A stretch of 12,229 nucleotides of DNA from an uncultured Fibrobacterota bacterium (GTDB taxonomy: Bacteria > Fibrobacterota > Chitinivibrionia > Chitinivibrionales > CAIOZP01): contig CAIOZP010000195.1 of assembly GCA_903862805.1 (NCBI GenBank), positions 1 through 12,229 of the forward strand, written 5' to 3'. Of the stretch, positions 1 to 7,740 are shown one piece after another. The position numbers and the translations under genes are program-made. Position 1 is the stretch's first letter. Every line of letters begins with the position of its first letter. The notes beneath the pieces are model-generated. The model made no database searches, was not told the DNA's origin, and saw only the letters and a program-made list of their open reading frames with translations.

Positions 1-347
1 CACAGATAGAATCGCATCTGTCAAGCGGAACGGGCTTCGGGATAATCGCTGAACGTGAAGGATCGGCCTGCGGATTTTTGCTCGGAACAAGTGTGGCTGG
101 CGAGGCGGAACTCCTGCGAATAGCAACACTGCCGGAACATCGTGGCGTTGGCGTCGGGAAGATCCTGATGAACGCATTTTTTGATAACGCAATCTCTCGC
201 AATTGTCAATCGTGCTTTCTTGAAGTTGCATCCACCAATCTGCCTGCAATAAGACTATATTCCAAATGTGGATTCGCCGAGTGTGGCCGCAGACGGAATT
301 ACTATCCGGACGGTGATGATGCGATCCTAATGAGTATGGTTCTCTGA
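1..347 (+). CDS. rimI: RimI-type GNAT N-acetyltransferase, C-terminal part (5' end outside the window)
   Basis: The reading frame is open from the left edge (first full codon at position 3), so the gene starts upstream and about 114 C-terminal residues are visible. It has the GNAT acetyl-CoA site as RGVGVG within LRIATLPEHRGVGVGKIL. The RimI-like tail follows: FLEVASTNLPAIRLYSKCGF, then RRRNYYPDGDDAILM. In the family, RimI acetylates the N-terminal alanine of ribosomal protein S18, and close relatives acetylate other N-termini. An internal ATG around 78 would cut off the N-terminal half of the fold and is not a likely start. The next gene begins 12 bases downstream on the same strand. Family membership is clear; the exact substrate is inferred from resemblance to RimI. 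Confidence 0.85.
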   Translation, partial: QIESHLSSGTGFGIIAEREGSACGFLLGTSVAGEAELLRIATLPEHRGVGVGKILMNAFFDNAISRNCQSCFLEVASTNLPAIRLYSKCGFAECGRRRNYYPDGDDAILMSMVL

Positions 348-359
348 CGGAATAACTCA

Positions 360-1028
360 ATGACGACAGTCGGTTTTAATCAACAGGTTTGCAAGGTCTG
401 CGGCACAAAAAGCGCGCAGGTCGAGATGGGTATGCGCAGCTTGTGGAAGCCATACGAACTCGACGGACGACCATCCGATTCTTATCGGTCAAGCCTTTAC
501 ATGATGATGCAGCGATGCATCAGTTGCGGTTATTGCAGTCAGGATATTTCAAGGGCTGTTGAATCGGCCGCGGTTTCGATTGCAAGTGAACGCTATAAAA
601 AACAACTTGCCGATAGATCTTGGCCCGATACCGCTACGGCGTTTATGTGCGCTTCGTTTATCGCCGAGGATGCCGGGGATTTTTCCGCGGCCGGCACGTG
701 GGCAAAGCTTGCAACATGGATCTGCGAAGACGACCGAACGCATGGGGATCATGCCCTGATTGCAAGACATCGTGCGATTGCCATGTACCTCTCGGCACGG
801 GAAAAGCATCAGCACTTTGCCAAGGGTGAAGTTGCCGAACTTTTGTTGCTGATTGACATGATGCGACGCTGTGGAAATTTCGATGAGCTTGCAAAATTGG
901 CCGCAGCAGCTCAAGAGCTTTCTTCGGACGAAACGGAACGGGCGTTGATCCAATTTCAGCTTGATCTTGTAGAAGACGGAGATTTCGGCAGGCATACGAT
1001 TGCCGAGGCAATGGAATCGATCGATTGA
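360..1028 (+). CDS. DUF2225-like protein with N-terminal Cys cluster and helical C-terminus
   Basis: This is a 222-residue cytoplasmic protein with no signal peptide. Its N-terminal third has two likely metal-binding Cys pairs, CKVCG at residues 11-15 and CISCGYC at residues 53-59 (a third Cys at 59). That layout is typical of DUF2225, a family of unknown function. The rest, from about residue 80, reads as alpha-helical and Ala/Leu-rich, with TPR-like pieces such as AAGTWAKLATW and FDELAKLAAAAQEL. A weak purine-rich ribosome site (CGGAA, 348-352) precedes the ATG. The stop codon overlaps the alternative TTG start of the next gene, so co-translation is plausible. Zinc or other metal binding is inferred from the cysteines; no catalytic motif is visible. 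Confidence 0.7.
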   Translation: MTTVGFNQQVCKVCGTKSAQVEMGMRSLWKPYELDGRPSDSYRSSLYMMMQRCISCGYCSQDISRAVESAAVSIASERYKKQLADRSWPDTATAFMCASFIAEDAGDFSAAGTWAKLATWICEDDRTHGDHALIARHRAIAMYLSAREKHQHFAKGEVAELLLLIDMMRRCGNFDELAKLAAAAQELSSDETERALIQFQLDLVEDGDFGRHTIAEAMESID

Positions 1029-1048
1029 GCCATGGGAAATCTTTGTCG

Positions 1049-3268
1049 ATGAACCGGCCATTTTCATTTGTAAAGCAACTCGCGGCTGTTTTCATCTTTG
1101 TGCTGTATCTGTTTCCAGCGCAGGAAGCATTTGCAGCCAATGCCGGTTTCAAAGCGGTTCTGCTTGAGGGAACGGCGAAAATCCAGAGAGCCAGTACCCG
1201 CTTGTGGGACAACATGAACCTCGGCGATGTGGCAGAAGTCAACGACATTGTCGAGACATATTACCAATCGAAGATCGCTCTCCAGTCGCCGGAAGGTGCA
1301 ATTATTCTTCTCGGCCCCAACACCCGCGTTCTGCTTTCACAAAAGAGCCCAACGCCACAGTCAACACGAACCGTAGTAACAATGTTCACCGGCGGTGTGC
1401 TTGTAAAAACACCCCATGCACCAGTCGATGTTTTTACCTCGAATGCAATGGCCGCGATAGATTCCGGAACCATGTCGGCGATTGTCGAATCCAAAACAGG
1501 CAACACCGGTTTCCAGTCGCTCGAAGGAACGACGAAGATTCGTAACATCGAACAGCAAAACAGCCGTCCGCTTGAAAAAGGATTCACTACAATCATTCTT
1601 CCCGGCAAGGAACCGACTTCGCCGCTTTATCTCACCAATCGTCACGTCGCCGTATTGTCGCACTTTTTTGGCGATGAGCTGATCAAGAAAGAAATAACGG
1701 CCGCAGGACTTACTCCAACGGACGAAGGCGCATCTGGCCAGACGCAGTCGAATACCAACGACAAGCGGGATCTTCTTTCGGAGGATCAGGTTGCGAAGCA
1801 GATCTTCGGCGGCGACAAGATTTTCACGGCCGTTGCCAAAGGCGACAGCATAACTGCGACCCGTCATTTCGATTCTGTTCGAGTTGCGGCGCGTCCGATC
1901 AACAATCGATTTGAAGCTGATGCTGCCGGTGGCGGAGCGGTGGCCGGAGGTTTTTATCATCAGGAAGAAATCGGGGCGTCGGTTCATGGGCCGGTCGGTG
2001 CATTCGGATTGCGGTTGCCGTTTTCAAAAGATGCCAATGCTGTTTTCAGCCCGCATTTTCGCACCTTTCGGAGCATTCTCGAAAAGATTGATTACGCAGA
2101 TCTCGGCACCGCCGACTCCAATCGGTATTTGCATGTCGGGTATATAAAAGATCTCAGCCTCGGCGAGGGATTGATAGTCAGTCATTTCGATGCTCAAAAT
2201 CTTCAGTCAGCAGTGAGGCCGACCGGACTTCTCATAGACCTGCACAACGAGAACGCTGAATTCAAGGCATTCGTTTCCGATCTGGCAAGTCCGCTGGTCG
2301 GCGGTTTGAATCTATCAATTCATCCCGGAATCACCTTCGCAAACATCGGTTATGATTTCGACTTCAACCAGATGGGCGGCAGCGTCGATCCGACGGAATC
2401 GCGTTTTGTCAAGCTCGACTCGGCCGACGGGTTCGGCAAAATAATGGCACCCGGTAAAGATTCGGCGAAATCGTCTTTTCACGCGATGGAATTGGGCATT
2501 GGTCTGGACGCACAAATCACACCGGATATAGAGCTGGTGATCATGGGTCAGTATGCAAGAAAATTCCCCGGTTCATGGATGTGCAGGGTGCCGGATATCC
2601 AGCTCGAACTCAACCGGTTCAGAATCTCCGCCGCATGGGAAGTCGAGCGCGGTAAAATCTGCGACGGATATATGAGCAGCAGCTACATGACAACCAGACA
2701 AGAGATCGACACAACCGTCGGGGATACCACCTCGTGGTACGAAACCCCCGATTTACTTCTGTCGCAAAACAGACGCGCTGCCGGTATCGCTATCGGTTTC
2801 GGTTTTTCTCCGGCAAGCGGAATTTCGATGGGGATCGATTACAAGCAGGACGTTGTTGCAGCTTACACATTCATGAAACCGACAGGGCCGGATCAAAGCG
2901 GCCTTAATGTGACCAAATCAAGCTGGCGTCAGGATGACAGCACCAGCAAAAAGAATTTCTCGTTGCGAATAAGTGCCGGAATTGACGAACGCCTTGTCCC
3001 GGCATTCAAGTACGCCCGCATCTGGGCGGAGCAGCCGAACGGCGGACTTTTTCCGCGAGTCGGAACCTACTTTGCTTCATGGACATTTCGTGCCGGACTT
3101 GATTTCCTTACAGAACCGTTCTTCCTGAAAATGGCGTTTTTCGGCAATGTCCTTTTTACTTATCTCGACATGAACACCGCTGACGGTTCGCGTGGCTTCA
3201 ACAACAATATCGAAGCCGGAGACCACATAATCCAGATGCAGTTCGGTTTGAAATGGGGCTACAAATGA
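1049..3268 (+). CDS. Secreted FecR-domain protein with a C-terminal outer-membrane-barrel-like region
   Basis: This is a 739-residue protein. I chose the ATG at 1049 because it starts directly with a good signal peptide (basic N-terminus, hydrophobic AAVFIFVLYLF, cleavage near EAFA/AN at residue 29). An in-frame TTG at 1025 would add eight residues. Residues about 35-190 match the FecR fold: a repetitive beta region with LEGTAKIQR, MNLGDVAEVNDIVET, a Ser/Pro-rich turn, and a MFTGGVLVKT segment. The remaining residues, about 270-739, are rich in Gly and aromatic residues and in alternating beta-type stretches. They include a GGGAVAGG segment, YLHVGYIKDLSLGEGLIV and the aromatic end FGLKWGYK, as in outer-membrane barrels. 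In classical FecR proteins this domain relays signals to sigma factors; here no sigma-factor gene is nearby. The stop overlaps the nadC start (ATGA). The FecR call is strong; the barrel is inferred from composition and the C-terminus. Confidence 0.75.
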   Translation: MNRPFSFVKQLAAVFIFVLYLFPAQEAFAANAGFKAVLLEGTAKIQRASTRLWDNMNLGDVAEVNDIVETYYQSKIALQSPEGAIILLGPNTRVLLSQKSPTPQSTRTVVTMFTGGVLVKTPHAPVDVFTSNAMAAIDSGTMSAIVESKTGNTGFQSLEGTTKIRNIEQQNSRPLEKGFTTIILPGKEPTSPLYLTNRHVAVLSHFFGDELIKKEITAAGLTPTDEGASGQTQSNTNDKRDLLSEDQVAKQIFGGDKIFTAVAKGDSITATRHFDSVRVAARPINNRFEADAAGGGAVAGGFYHQEEIGASVHGPVGAFGLRLPFSKDANAVFSPHFRTFRSILEKIDYADLGTADSNRYLHVGYIKDLSLGEGLIVSHFDAQNLQSAVRPTGLLIDLHNENAEFKAFVSDLASPLVGGLNLSIHPGITFANIGYDFDFNQMGGSVDPTESRFVKLDSADGFGKIMAPGKDSAKSSFHAMELGIGLDAQITPDIELVIMGQYARKFPGSWMCRVPDIQLELNRFRISAAWEVERGKICDGYMSSSYMTTRQEIDTTVGDTTSWYETPDLLLSQNRRAAGIAIGFGFSPASGISMGIDYKQDVVAAYTFMKPTGPDQSGLNVTKSSWRQDDSTSKKNFSLRISAGIDERLVPAFKYARIWAEQPNGGLFPRVGTYFASWTFRAGLDFLTEPFFLKMAFFGNVLFTYLDMNTADGSRGFNNNIEAGDHIIQMQFGLKWGYK

Positions 3269-4131
3269 TTGACAAATGCGAGTTGGATATTGTCATCGAA
3301 AAAATAATCCGTCCGGCACTTTCTGAAGATCTTGGAACATTTGGCGATGTGACGACGGCAGCAATATTTCCCGCTGGTACCAAGGCTAAAGCCATCATAC
3401 GCGCCAAGGAAAGCGGGGTCCTTGCTGGATCTTATCTCGTCGAACCAATCTTTGCCGAGATTGACAAAATGGCAATTGTAAAAGTGCTTCTCGAAGACGG
3501 AGCAAAGCTTTCTGCCGGAACTGTCATTGCCGAGGTTGAAGGATCGATCCACACGATTCTTTCCGGCGAACGGCTTGTGCTGAATCTGCTTCAGCGGCTT
3601 TGCGGAATTGCAAGCGCCACTTCGCATCTTGTCAATCTGGTTGACAAAACAGGAGCGCGCCTCCTCGACACACGAAAGACCATTCCGAATTTGCGTCAGC
3701 TTGAAAAGGCGGCGGTGCTTGCTGGCGGTGGATGCAATCATCGCTTCGGATTGTTCGATATGATCCTGATAAAAGACACGCACGTCAAAGCCGCTGGCGG
3801 GCCGGGTGCCGCGGTTCTGCGCGCAAAAGACTGGCTGAAAACATCCGGCAGGCAGATGAAAATCGAGGTTGAGGTGCAAAGCGTCGAAGAATTTGCCGAC
3901 GCGGTTTCGGCACGACCCGACCGCATCATGCTCGATAATATGAGCTGTGAAGCAATGAAGATTTGCGTTGACCAACTGCGCATTTCCGGGCTTGCAATTG
4001 AGACCGAAGCCAGCGGCAACATCAGCGAAACGACAATCCGCGCCGTTGCCGAAACCGGTGTTGATTTTATTTCTGTAGGTTCACTCACGCATAGCGTCAA
4101 AGCACTCGACATCCACCTCGTTCTTGTATGA
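3265..4131 (+). CDS. nadC: Nicotinate-nucleotide (quinolinate) phosphoribosyltransferase, decarboxylating
   Basis: NadC converts quinolinate and PRPP to nicotinate mononucleotide, CO2 and pyrophosphate, in de novo NAD synthesis in the cytoplasm. The 288-residue frame carries all the family landmarks: SGERLVLNLLQRLCGIA (from residue 100), DTRKTIPNLRQLEKAAV (from 135), GGGCNHRFGLFDMILIKDTH (155-173), EVEVQSVEEF, DRIMLDNM, ETEASGNI and the phosphate-binding end GVDFISVGSLTHS. The substrate-binding Arg, Lys and His residues are present. I prefer the ATG at 3265, which overlaps the upstream stop as ATGA and has GGGG at 3255-3258 as a possible ribosome site; an ATG at 3253 would add four residues. 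NadA and NadB are not in the window. Its position between envelope genes is unusual but the identification is firm. Confidence 0.96.
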   Translation: MIDKCELDIVIEKIIRPALSEDLGTFGDVTTAAIFPAGTKAKAIIRAKESGVLAGSYLVEPIFAEIDKMAIVKVLLEDGAKLSAGTVIAEVEGSIHTILSGERLVLNLLQRLCGIASATSHLVNLVDKTGARLLDTRKTIPNLRQLEKAAVLAGGGCNHRFGLFDMILIKDTHVKAAGGPGAAVLRAKDWLKTSGRQMKIEVEVQSVEEFADAVSARPDRIMLDNMSCEAMKICVDQLRISGLAIETEASGNISETTIRAVAETGVDFISVGSLTHSVKALDIHLVLV

Positions 4132-4161
4132 ATTCGCATATGTCAACAAATAAGTTTCAAT

Positions 4162-4166
4162 GGAGG
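4162..4166 (+). promoter_or_regulatory. Ribosome binding site fixing the start of the DUF4139 gene
   Basis: A perfect GGAGG sits five bases before the ATG at 4172. An in-frame ATG at 4160 overlaps this site and would leave the GGAGG unused, so 4172 is the real start. Confidence 0.85.
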
Positions 4167-4171
4167 ACTGC

Positions 4172-5599
4172 ATGAAATCTCTGCTTACACTGGTAATTGC
4201 CGGTGCAGGAATCTGCTTCGCCGCCGACAAAAATTCGCTTGTGTCAAGCACCGCCGCTGATCGCAGCGACGCCTCGATTACGATTTACAACTCGAACCTC
4301 GGTCTTGTTCGCGAGACGAGAAAGGTGACACTTCCAACCGATGGCCGCTGCGAGTTGCGATGTGGCGATGTCGCTTCGAACATCAATTCAGCGACGGTGC
4401 TGGTAAAGGCTCTTGATGATCCCAAAACATTTTCGGTGATTGAGCAGAACTACGAATACGATCTTATTTCGCCGAGCAAACTGATGACCAAATACGTCGG
4501 CAAGCAGGTGAAGATCGAAGATCGCAATGACTACACCAACACATCGAAGATGATCGACGCGACGCTTATTTCCAACAACGAAGGGCCGGTCTATAAAATC
4601 GGCGACCAGATCCGTCTCGGTTATCCCGGACAGGTGATTCTTCCGCAAATCCCAGAGAATCTCTTCTCTGTTCCGACGCTTGACTGGATCTGCACCAGCA
4701 GCAAATCGAAGCAGACCCTCGACATTTCGTATCTGACAAGCGGAATGTCGTGGAGTGCCGATTATGTTGCGGTGCTCGATTCATCCGACAGCAAGATTGA
4801 TCTGTCGGGTTGGATAACGCTCAACAACCAATCGGGTGCGTCGTTCGACAACGCCACGCTTAAACTCGTTGCAGGTGATGTCAACCGTGTTGCCGAAAAT
4901 GTAATGCCGGCTCCGATGGCGCGACACATGGCGAAGGCAATGATGGAAGACATGGCCGGTGGAGCGATGCCCACAGAAGAATCTTTCTTTGAATATCACC
5001 TTTATACCCTGCCTTTCAAAACGTCTCTTCACGATAACCAGACCAAACAGGTGAGTCTGCTCGCGGCTTCCAACGTCAATGCCGTGAAGCAGTTTTCGGT
5101 CGATGGTGGATCGTCGCCGTGGAATTATCGCAGCGGTTCTGACAGCACAAAACTTCCGGTCGATGTGACGATCAATTTCCGCAACAGCAAAGAGAACAAC
5201 CTTGGAATGCCGATGCCGAAAGGCACAGTGCGCGTTTACAAACGCGACAACGCCGGAACGCAGATCTTCGCCGGTGAAGACGCCATCGAACACACTCCCG
5301 AAAACGAGGATTTGCATTTGTCAATCGGCAAGGCTTTCGATATTGTCGCGGTGAAAAAACAGACCGACTACGTTCGTCACTCCGATCGCGAGCACGAAAC
5401 TGCGTGGGAATTTTCGGTACGCAATCATAAGAAGAGCGCAATTACGCTGAATCTCAATGAACATTTCTACGGCGAGTGGAAGATCGTTCAGAGTTCACAG
5501 CCGTTCAAGAAGACCGGCGCGGGAACCGGCGTGTGCACGGTAAGTGTTCCGGCGGATGGAAACGTGGTGGTGAAGTACAGGGTGATCTGTACTTATTGA
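4172..5599 (+). CDS. Exported DUF4139 domain protein
   Basis: This is a 475-residue protein starting with a short signal peptide (MKSLLTLVIAGAGICFA, cleavage near residue 17-18), so it is probably periplasmic or surface-exposed. The segment ITIYNSNLGLVRETRKVTLP (about residue 33 on) and the later GMSWSADYVAVLD and LSGWITLNNQSGASFDNATL are typical of DUF4139, a beta-rich family of unknown function. The C-terminal stretch, with EFSVRNHKKSAITLNLNEHF and ending in NVVVKYRVICTY, is also beta-rich. A Met/Ala-rich insertion (near residues 245-270, AMMEDMAGGAMP) looks like a flexible linker within the domain. No catalytic residues can be named. It follows nadC by 40 bases and precedes the CGGC gene by 27 bases, which suggests co-transcription. 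Confidence 0.85.
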   Translation: MKSLLTLVIAGAGICFAADKNSLVSSTAADRSDASITIYNSNLGLVRETRKVTLPTDGRCELRCGDVASNINSATVLVKALDDPKTFSVIEQNYEYDLISPSKLMTKYVGKQVKIEDRNDYTNTSKMIDATLISNNEGPVYKIGDQIRLGYPGQVILPQIPENLFSVPTLDWICTSSKSKQTLDISYLTSGMSWSADYVAVLDSSDSKIDLSGWITLNNQSGASFDNATLKLVAGDVNRVAENVMPAPMARHMAKAMMEDMAGGAMPTEESFFEYHLYTLPFKTSLHDNQTKQVSLLAASNVNAVKQFSVDGGSSPWNYRSGSDSTKLPVDVTINFRNSKENNLGMPMPKGTVRVYKRDNAGTQIFAGEDAIEHTPENEDLHLSIGKAFDIVAVKKQTDYVRHSDREHETAWEFSVRNHKKSAITLNLNEHFYGEWKIVQSSQPFKKTGAGTGVCTVSVPADGNVVVKYRVICTY

Positions 5600-5626
5600 T
5601 AATCACTTTGGAAACGCGAGGGACTC

Positions 5627-5962
5627 ATGAGGAAAAAGGCGGGAATAATTCGTTGTCAGCAGACAGAGGATCTTTGTCCTGGAACAAGCGATTTTCTCGT
5701 TGCGACAAACGGGTCTCATGCTTTTGAAGAACTTGGCCCCACGGAAATCGTTGGTTTCGTGAGCTGTGGTGGCTGTCCGGGAAAGCGAGCCGTTACAAGG
5801 GCAAAAATGCTGGTTGACAGAGGTGCCGATGCAATAGTCCTTGCTTCGTGTATTTCCCATGGTAATCCGATAGGATTCGCTTGCCCCCATTATGAACAGA
5901 TGCGGGCCGCCATTGAGAGAAAAATTGGAGCAGAAATCCTTCTGCTGACCTACACGCACTGA
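5627..5962 (+). CDS. CGGC domain-containing small Cys-rich protein
   Basis: This 111-residue cytoplasmic protein has the defining SCGGCPGKR motif at residues 46-54. Further conserved cysteines are C10 and C17 (IIRCQQTEDLC), C75 (LASCISHG) and C86 (FACPHYEQM). This is the CGGC-domain layout (PF08821 family), suspected to bind metal or a cofactor but with no established reaction. Length matches the family. The AGGGA at 5619-5623 serves as a ribosome site. It is the last gene of the plus-strand run and faces the MFS transporter convergently. I infer a metal- or redox-related role from the six cysteines only. Confidence 0.85.
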   Translation: MRKKAGIIRCQQTEDLCPGTSDFLVATNGSHAFEELGPTEIVGFVSCGGCPGKRAVTRAKMLVDRGADAIVLASCISHGNPIGFACPHYEQMRAAIERKIGAEILLLTYTH

Positions 5963-6016
5963 ATCAAATCGTGCCTGTAGCCTATTCCCTTCGGGTCTAT
6001 GCAGTAGAGAGAGATA

Positions 6017-7246
6017 TTACTTCACGACGTCGGTTTCCGCCGGAAGTTTCACGAAAACCAAAATGAAGACGAACAGCCCTGCAAATGTGAGGGCCGAGAA
6101 TAGCATCATCCCGCGACCGCCGAACGATCCCATTATAACGCTTCCGAGCCAGCCACCGAGTGAAGCCGCGAATGATCCCTGCACCATCGACGAGATGCTC
6201 ACGTATGTTGCCTTCATGGTTTGATGTGCGCGCTGATCGAGGAAGTGCATCAATCCGAGGAATGTGAGGCCAAAGGCCGGGCCGTGGACGAGCGACGCCA
6301 GGAACTTGTAAACGAACGGCGTGTCAATCGTGAAAAAGGAAAAGAGAATATAGCGGACAATTCCGCAGATCAATCCGGCTAAAAGCAGTTTGCGCGGCCC
6401 GAATTTGGATACTAATTTTGCGCCCCAGTACATGATCGGAATTTCGAGGAAAGTCCAGACGCAGAATATGATGCCTGTCTCGAAACTCGAATGCATCACG
6501 TCCTCGAAAAAGTAGCTGAAGAAATTGCTGGTCGCGCTCATCACCATTCCATAGAAGAACAGGAAAATCAGGAACAGCAGAAAGGTCTTATCCTTTAGAA
6601 GCCGGTTCCACTGGATCGGTTCGCGTGTGCGCTTGAGCGTTGCCTCGACGCCGCCGATTGATGCAATGCCCATCAGAAATGATCCGACCGACATGGCGTA
6701 GAACATGATTGCAGGCGGGAACTTCATAAGAAGCCAGCCCATGATTGGCGTGCCAACAGCCCAGCCGAGAGTTCCCCACAGCCGGTGCGATCCGTAGTCT
6801 TCGCGTCGGTTTTCGGTATTGAGAAACCGCAGCGTCTCGGCATCAAGAAGAGATCCCACCGGCGAATTGAAAACCGTCATGGCTGCGAGCAGCGCAAACA
6901 GCAGAGAAAACTTAGCGGCCAAAGACCAATGCAGAGCAAGGTCGCCGACTCCCCACGCAATCGCAAACGAAAAAACCGACGCGCCGAAACAGCAGATCGT
7001 GATAAGTCTGCGTCCGAGCCTGAGGGCATCGGCAACTACACCGGCACACATTGACGTAACGAGTCCGACAAAAGGCATCGCCGCGTAGATCAGCCCGATC
7101 AGGTTCAGATCGGTTGTGCCGTCTGGTCGGGTGAGTGTATGCCGGTAAAATATCGCAGAATATGGACTGCTCATTCCGAAAGCCAGAAACAGCATGAAGT
7201 ACAGCAGTTTAATCCTGATGCCGTGAACGCGGCCGCCCTTTGTCAT
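6017..7246 (-). CDS. Major facilitator superfamily transporter, MFS_1-like / LacY-NupG-like group
   Basis: This is a 409-residue inner-membrane protein with about twelve hydrophobic segments along its whole length. The loop after helix 2 reads VADALRLGRRLI (residues 71-82), a relaxed MFS motif A. Helix 4-5 carries NSPVGSLLDAETL and then YGSHRLWGTLGW (from 151), a signature shared by the 3-phenylpropionate/nucleoside-proton symporter-like MFS branch. The substrate cannot be read from the sequence; a small organic solute taken up with protons is the family expectation. The start is supported by GGAG (7251-7254 on the minus strand) four bases before the ATG. It is monocistronic here, convergent with the CGGC gene, and the upstream DNA contains the decayed toxin-antitoxin remnant. 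Confidence 0.88.
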   Translation of the reverse strand: MTKGGRVHGIRIKLLYFMLFLAFGMSSPYSAIFYRHTLTRPDGTTDLNLIGLIYAAMPFVGLVTSMCAGVVADALRLGRRLITICCFGASVFSFAIAWGVGDLALHWSLAAKFSLLFALLAAMTVFNSPVGSLLDAETLRFLNTENRREDYGSHRLWGTLGWAVGTPIMGWLLMKFPPAIMFYAMSVGSFLMGIASIGGVEATLKRTREPIQWNRLLKDKTFLLFLIFLFFYGMVMSATSNFFSYFFEDVMHSSFETGIIFCVWTFLEIPIMYWGAKLVSKFGPRKLLLAGLICGIVRYILFSFFTIDTPFVYKFLASLVHGPAFGLTFLGLMHFLDQRAHQTMKATYVSISSMVQGSFAASLGGWLGSVIMGSFGGRGMMLFSALTFAGLFVFILVFVKLPAETDVVK

Positions 7247-7270
7247 AAAACTCCAATGATTTTTGCCTGC

Positions 7271-7299
7271 AAGATAACTAAAAGGCCGGTGCTGAACAA
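7271..7299 (-). promoter_or_regulatory. Weak candidate promoter for the MFS gene
   Basis: Read on the minus strand, TTGTTC (7299-7294) and TATCTT (7276-7271) are separated by 17 bases and lie about 25 bases before the ribosome site of the MFS gene. Matches to the sigma-70 consensus are only 3/6 and 4/6, so this is a position-based guess. Confidence 0.22.
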
Positions 7300-7439
7300 A
7301 GGAAATTGCTTACGGAAAACTCGCGCATCGGGTTTTGTAAGGAAATGGGGGTGTTTATGACAGAGAGAGAACAATATGCGGATTATGAAACAGGAAATCT
7401 TGCTGCGAGATATTCCTTACATCAAATAGAAAAGTCGAT

Positions 7440-7493
7440 CTACACAGGAAATTGATCAAGAATCACATCTGAATCGATGTAAACCCTGTCCAT
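7440..7493 (-). pseudogene. Remnant of a PIN-domain (VapC-like) toxin, first 17 codons only
   Basis: One base after the antitoxin stop, an ATG at 7493 opens a frame reading MDRVYIDSDVILDQFPV followed by TAG. The VYIDSDVILD segment is the classic PIN-domain N-terminus, with the first catalytic Asp in IDSD; intact PIN toxins of this kind are about 130-140 residues long and act as Mg-dependent ribonucleases. After DQF the sequence is no longer PIN-like in any frame, and an intact gene of this length would have to run into the MFS coding region. About 90 percent of the gene is therefore missing, consistent with a deletion during decay. The 1-base spacing to the antitoxin is typical of such operons. 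The identification rests on a short but characteristic motif plus context. Confidence 0.65.
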
Positions 7494-7494
7494 A

Positions 7495-7736
7495 TCAACG
7501 ATATTTCCGTTTCAGATAGTCGGCATAATCATCAACAAGCACACCATCAGGTTCTATCGCACCGAAAAGAGATCCGACTATCGGTGGAACGGCACCCGCG
7601 GCGGTAGTTGACGATGTTGGCAAAGCGTCAAAAAGTTTTTTACAAAATTCGAAAGAGTGTTGCTGTTCGCCTCTGCATAAGCTTTCGCTTTGCGGACGGA
7701 ATTGGTACTCATTTTGGGCGTCAGTTTTGAATGCAT
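7495..7736 (-). pseudogene. DUF6364-family antitoxin, interrupted by a -1 frameshift
   Basis: Starting at ATG 7736 (GGAGG four bases upstream), the first frame gives MHSKLTPKMSTNSVRKAKAY then AEANSNTLSNFVKN, matching the DUF6364 pattern (KLT...AKAYA...S.S.lV). It would drift off-family and stop at 7578-7580 after 52 codons. Shifting by -1 at the A-run 7641-7636 continues with LFDALPTSSTT, then VPPIVGSLFGAIEPDG, and ends DDYADYLKRKYR with TGA at 7497-7495, the standard DUF6364 C-terminus (PPI..SL.G......DY..YL..KY). The joined product is about 80 residues, the normal family length. DUF6364 proteins neutralise PIN toxins. Because the adjoining toxin is truncated, simple decay or a read error is likelier than programmed frameshifting, though the shift site is A_AAA_AAC. 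Confidence 0.75.
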
Positions 7737-7740
7737 GATA

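Noticed and set aside
1025..1048. TTG start eight codons upstream in the FecR-barrel gene.
   Set aside because: The ATG at 1049 gives a normal signal peptide directly; the extension adds nothing recognisable. It remains possible as a translational-coupling start.
1361..1987. Long minus-strand frame (208 codons) inside the FecR-barrel gene.
   Set aside because: Antisense shadow of a signal-peptide-bearing FecR gene; Arg/Cys-rich translation of the kind produced by reverse reading.
4781..5317. Long minus-strand frame (178 codons) inside the DUF4139 gene.
   Set aside because: It is antisense to a well-supported exported protein and shows no family features; typical shadow frame.
5963..6016. 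Imperfect hairpin around CCCTTCGGG between the convergent CGGC and MFS genes, a possible bidirectional terminator.
   Set aside because: The stem is broken by mismatches and a bulge, and no T-run follows on either strand.
7345..7455. Small plus-strand frame of 36 codons (or 32 from ATG 7357) with G-rich DNA upstream.
   Set aside because: It is short, has no known family, and overlaps the end of the PIN remnant antisense; kept only as a remark on the truncation junction.
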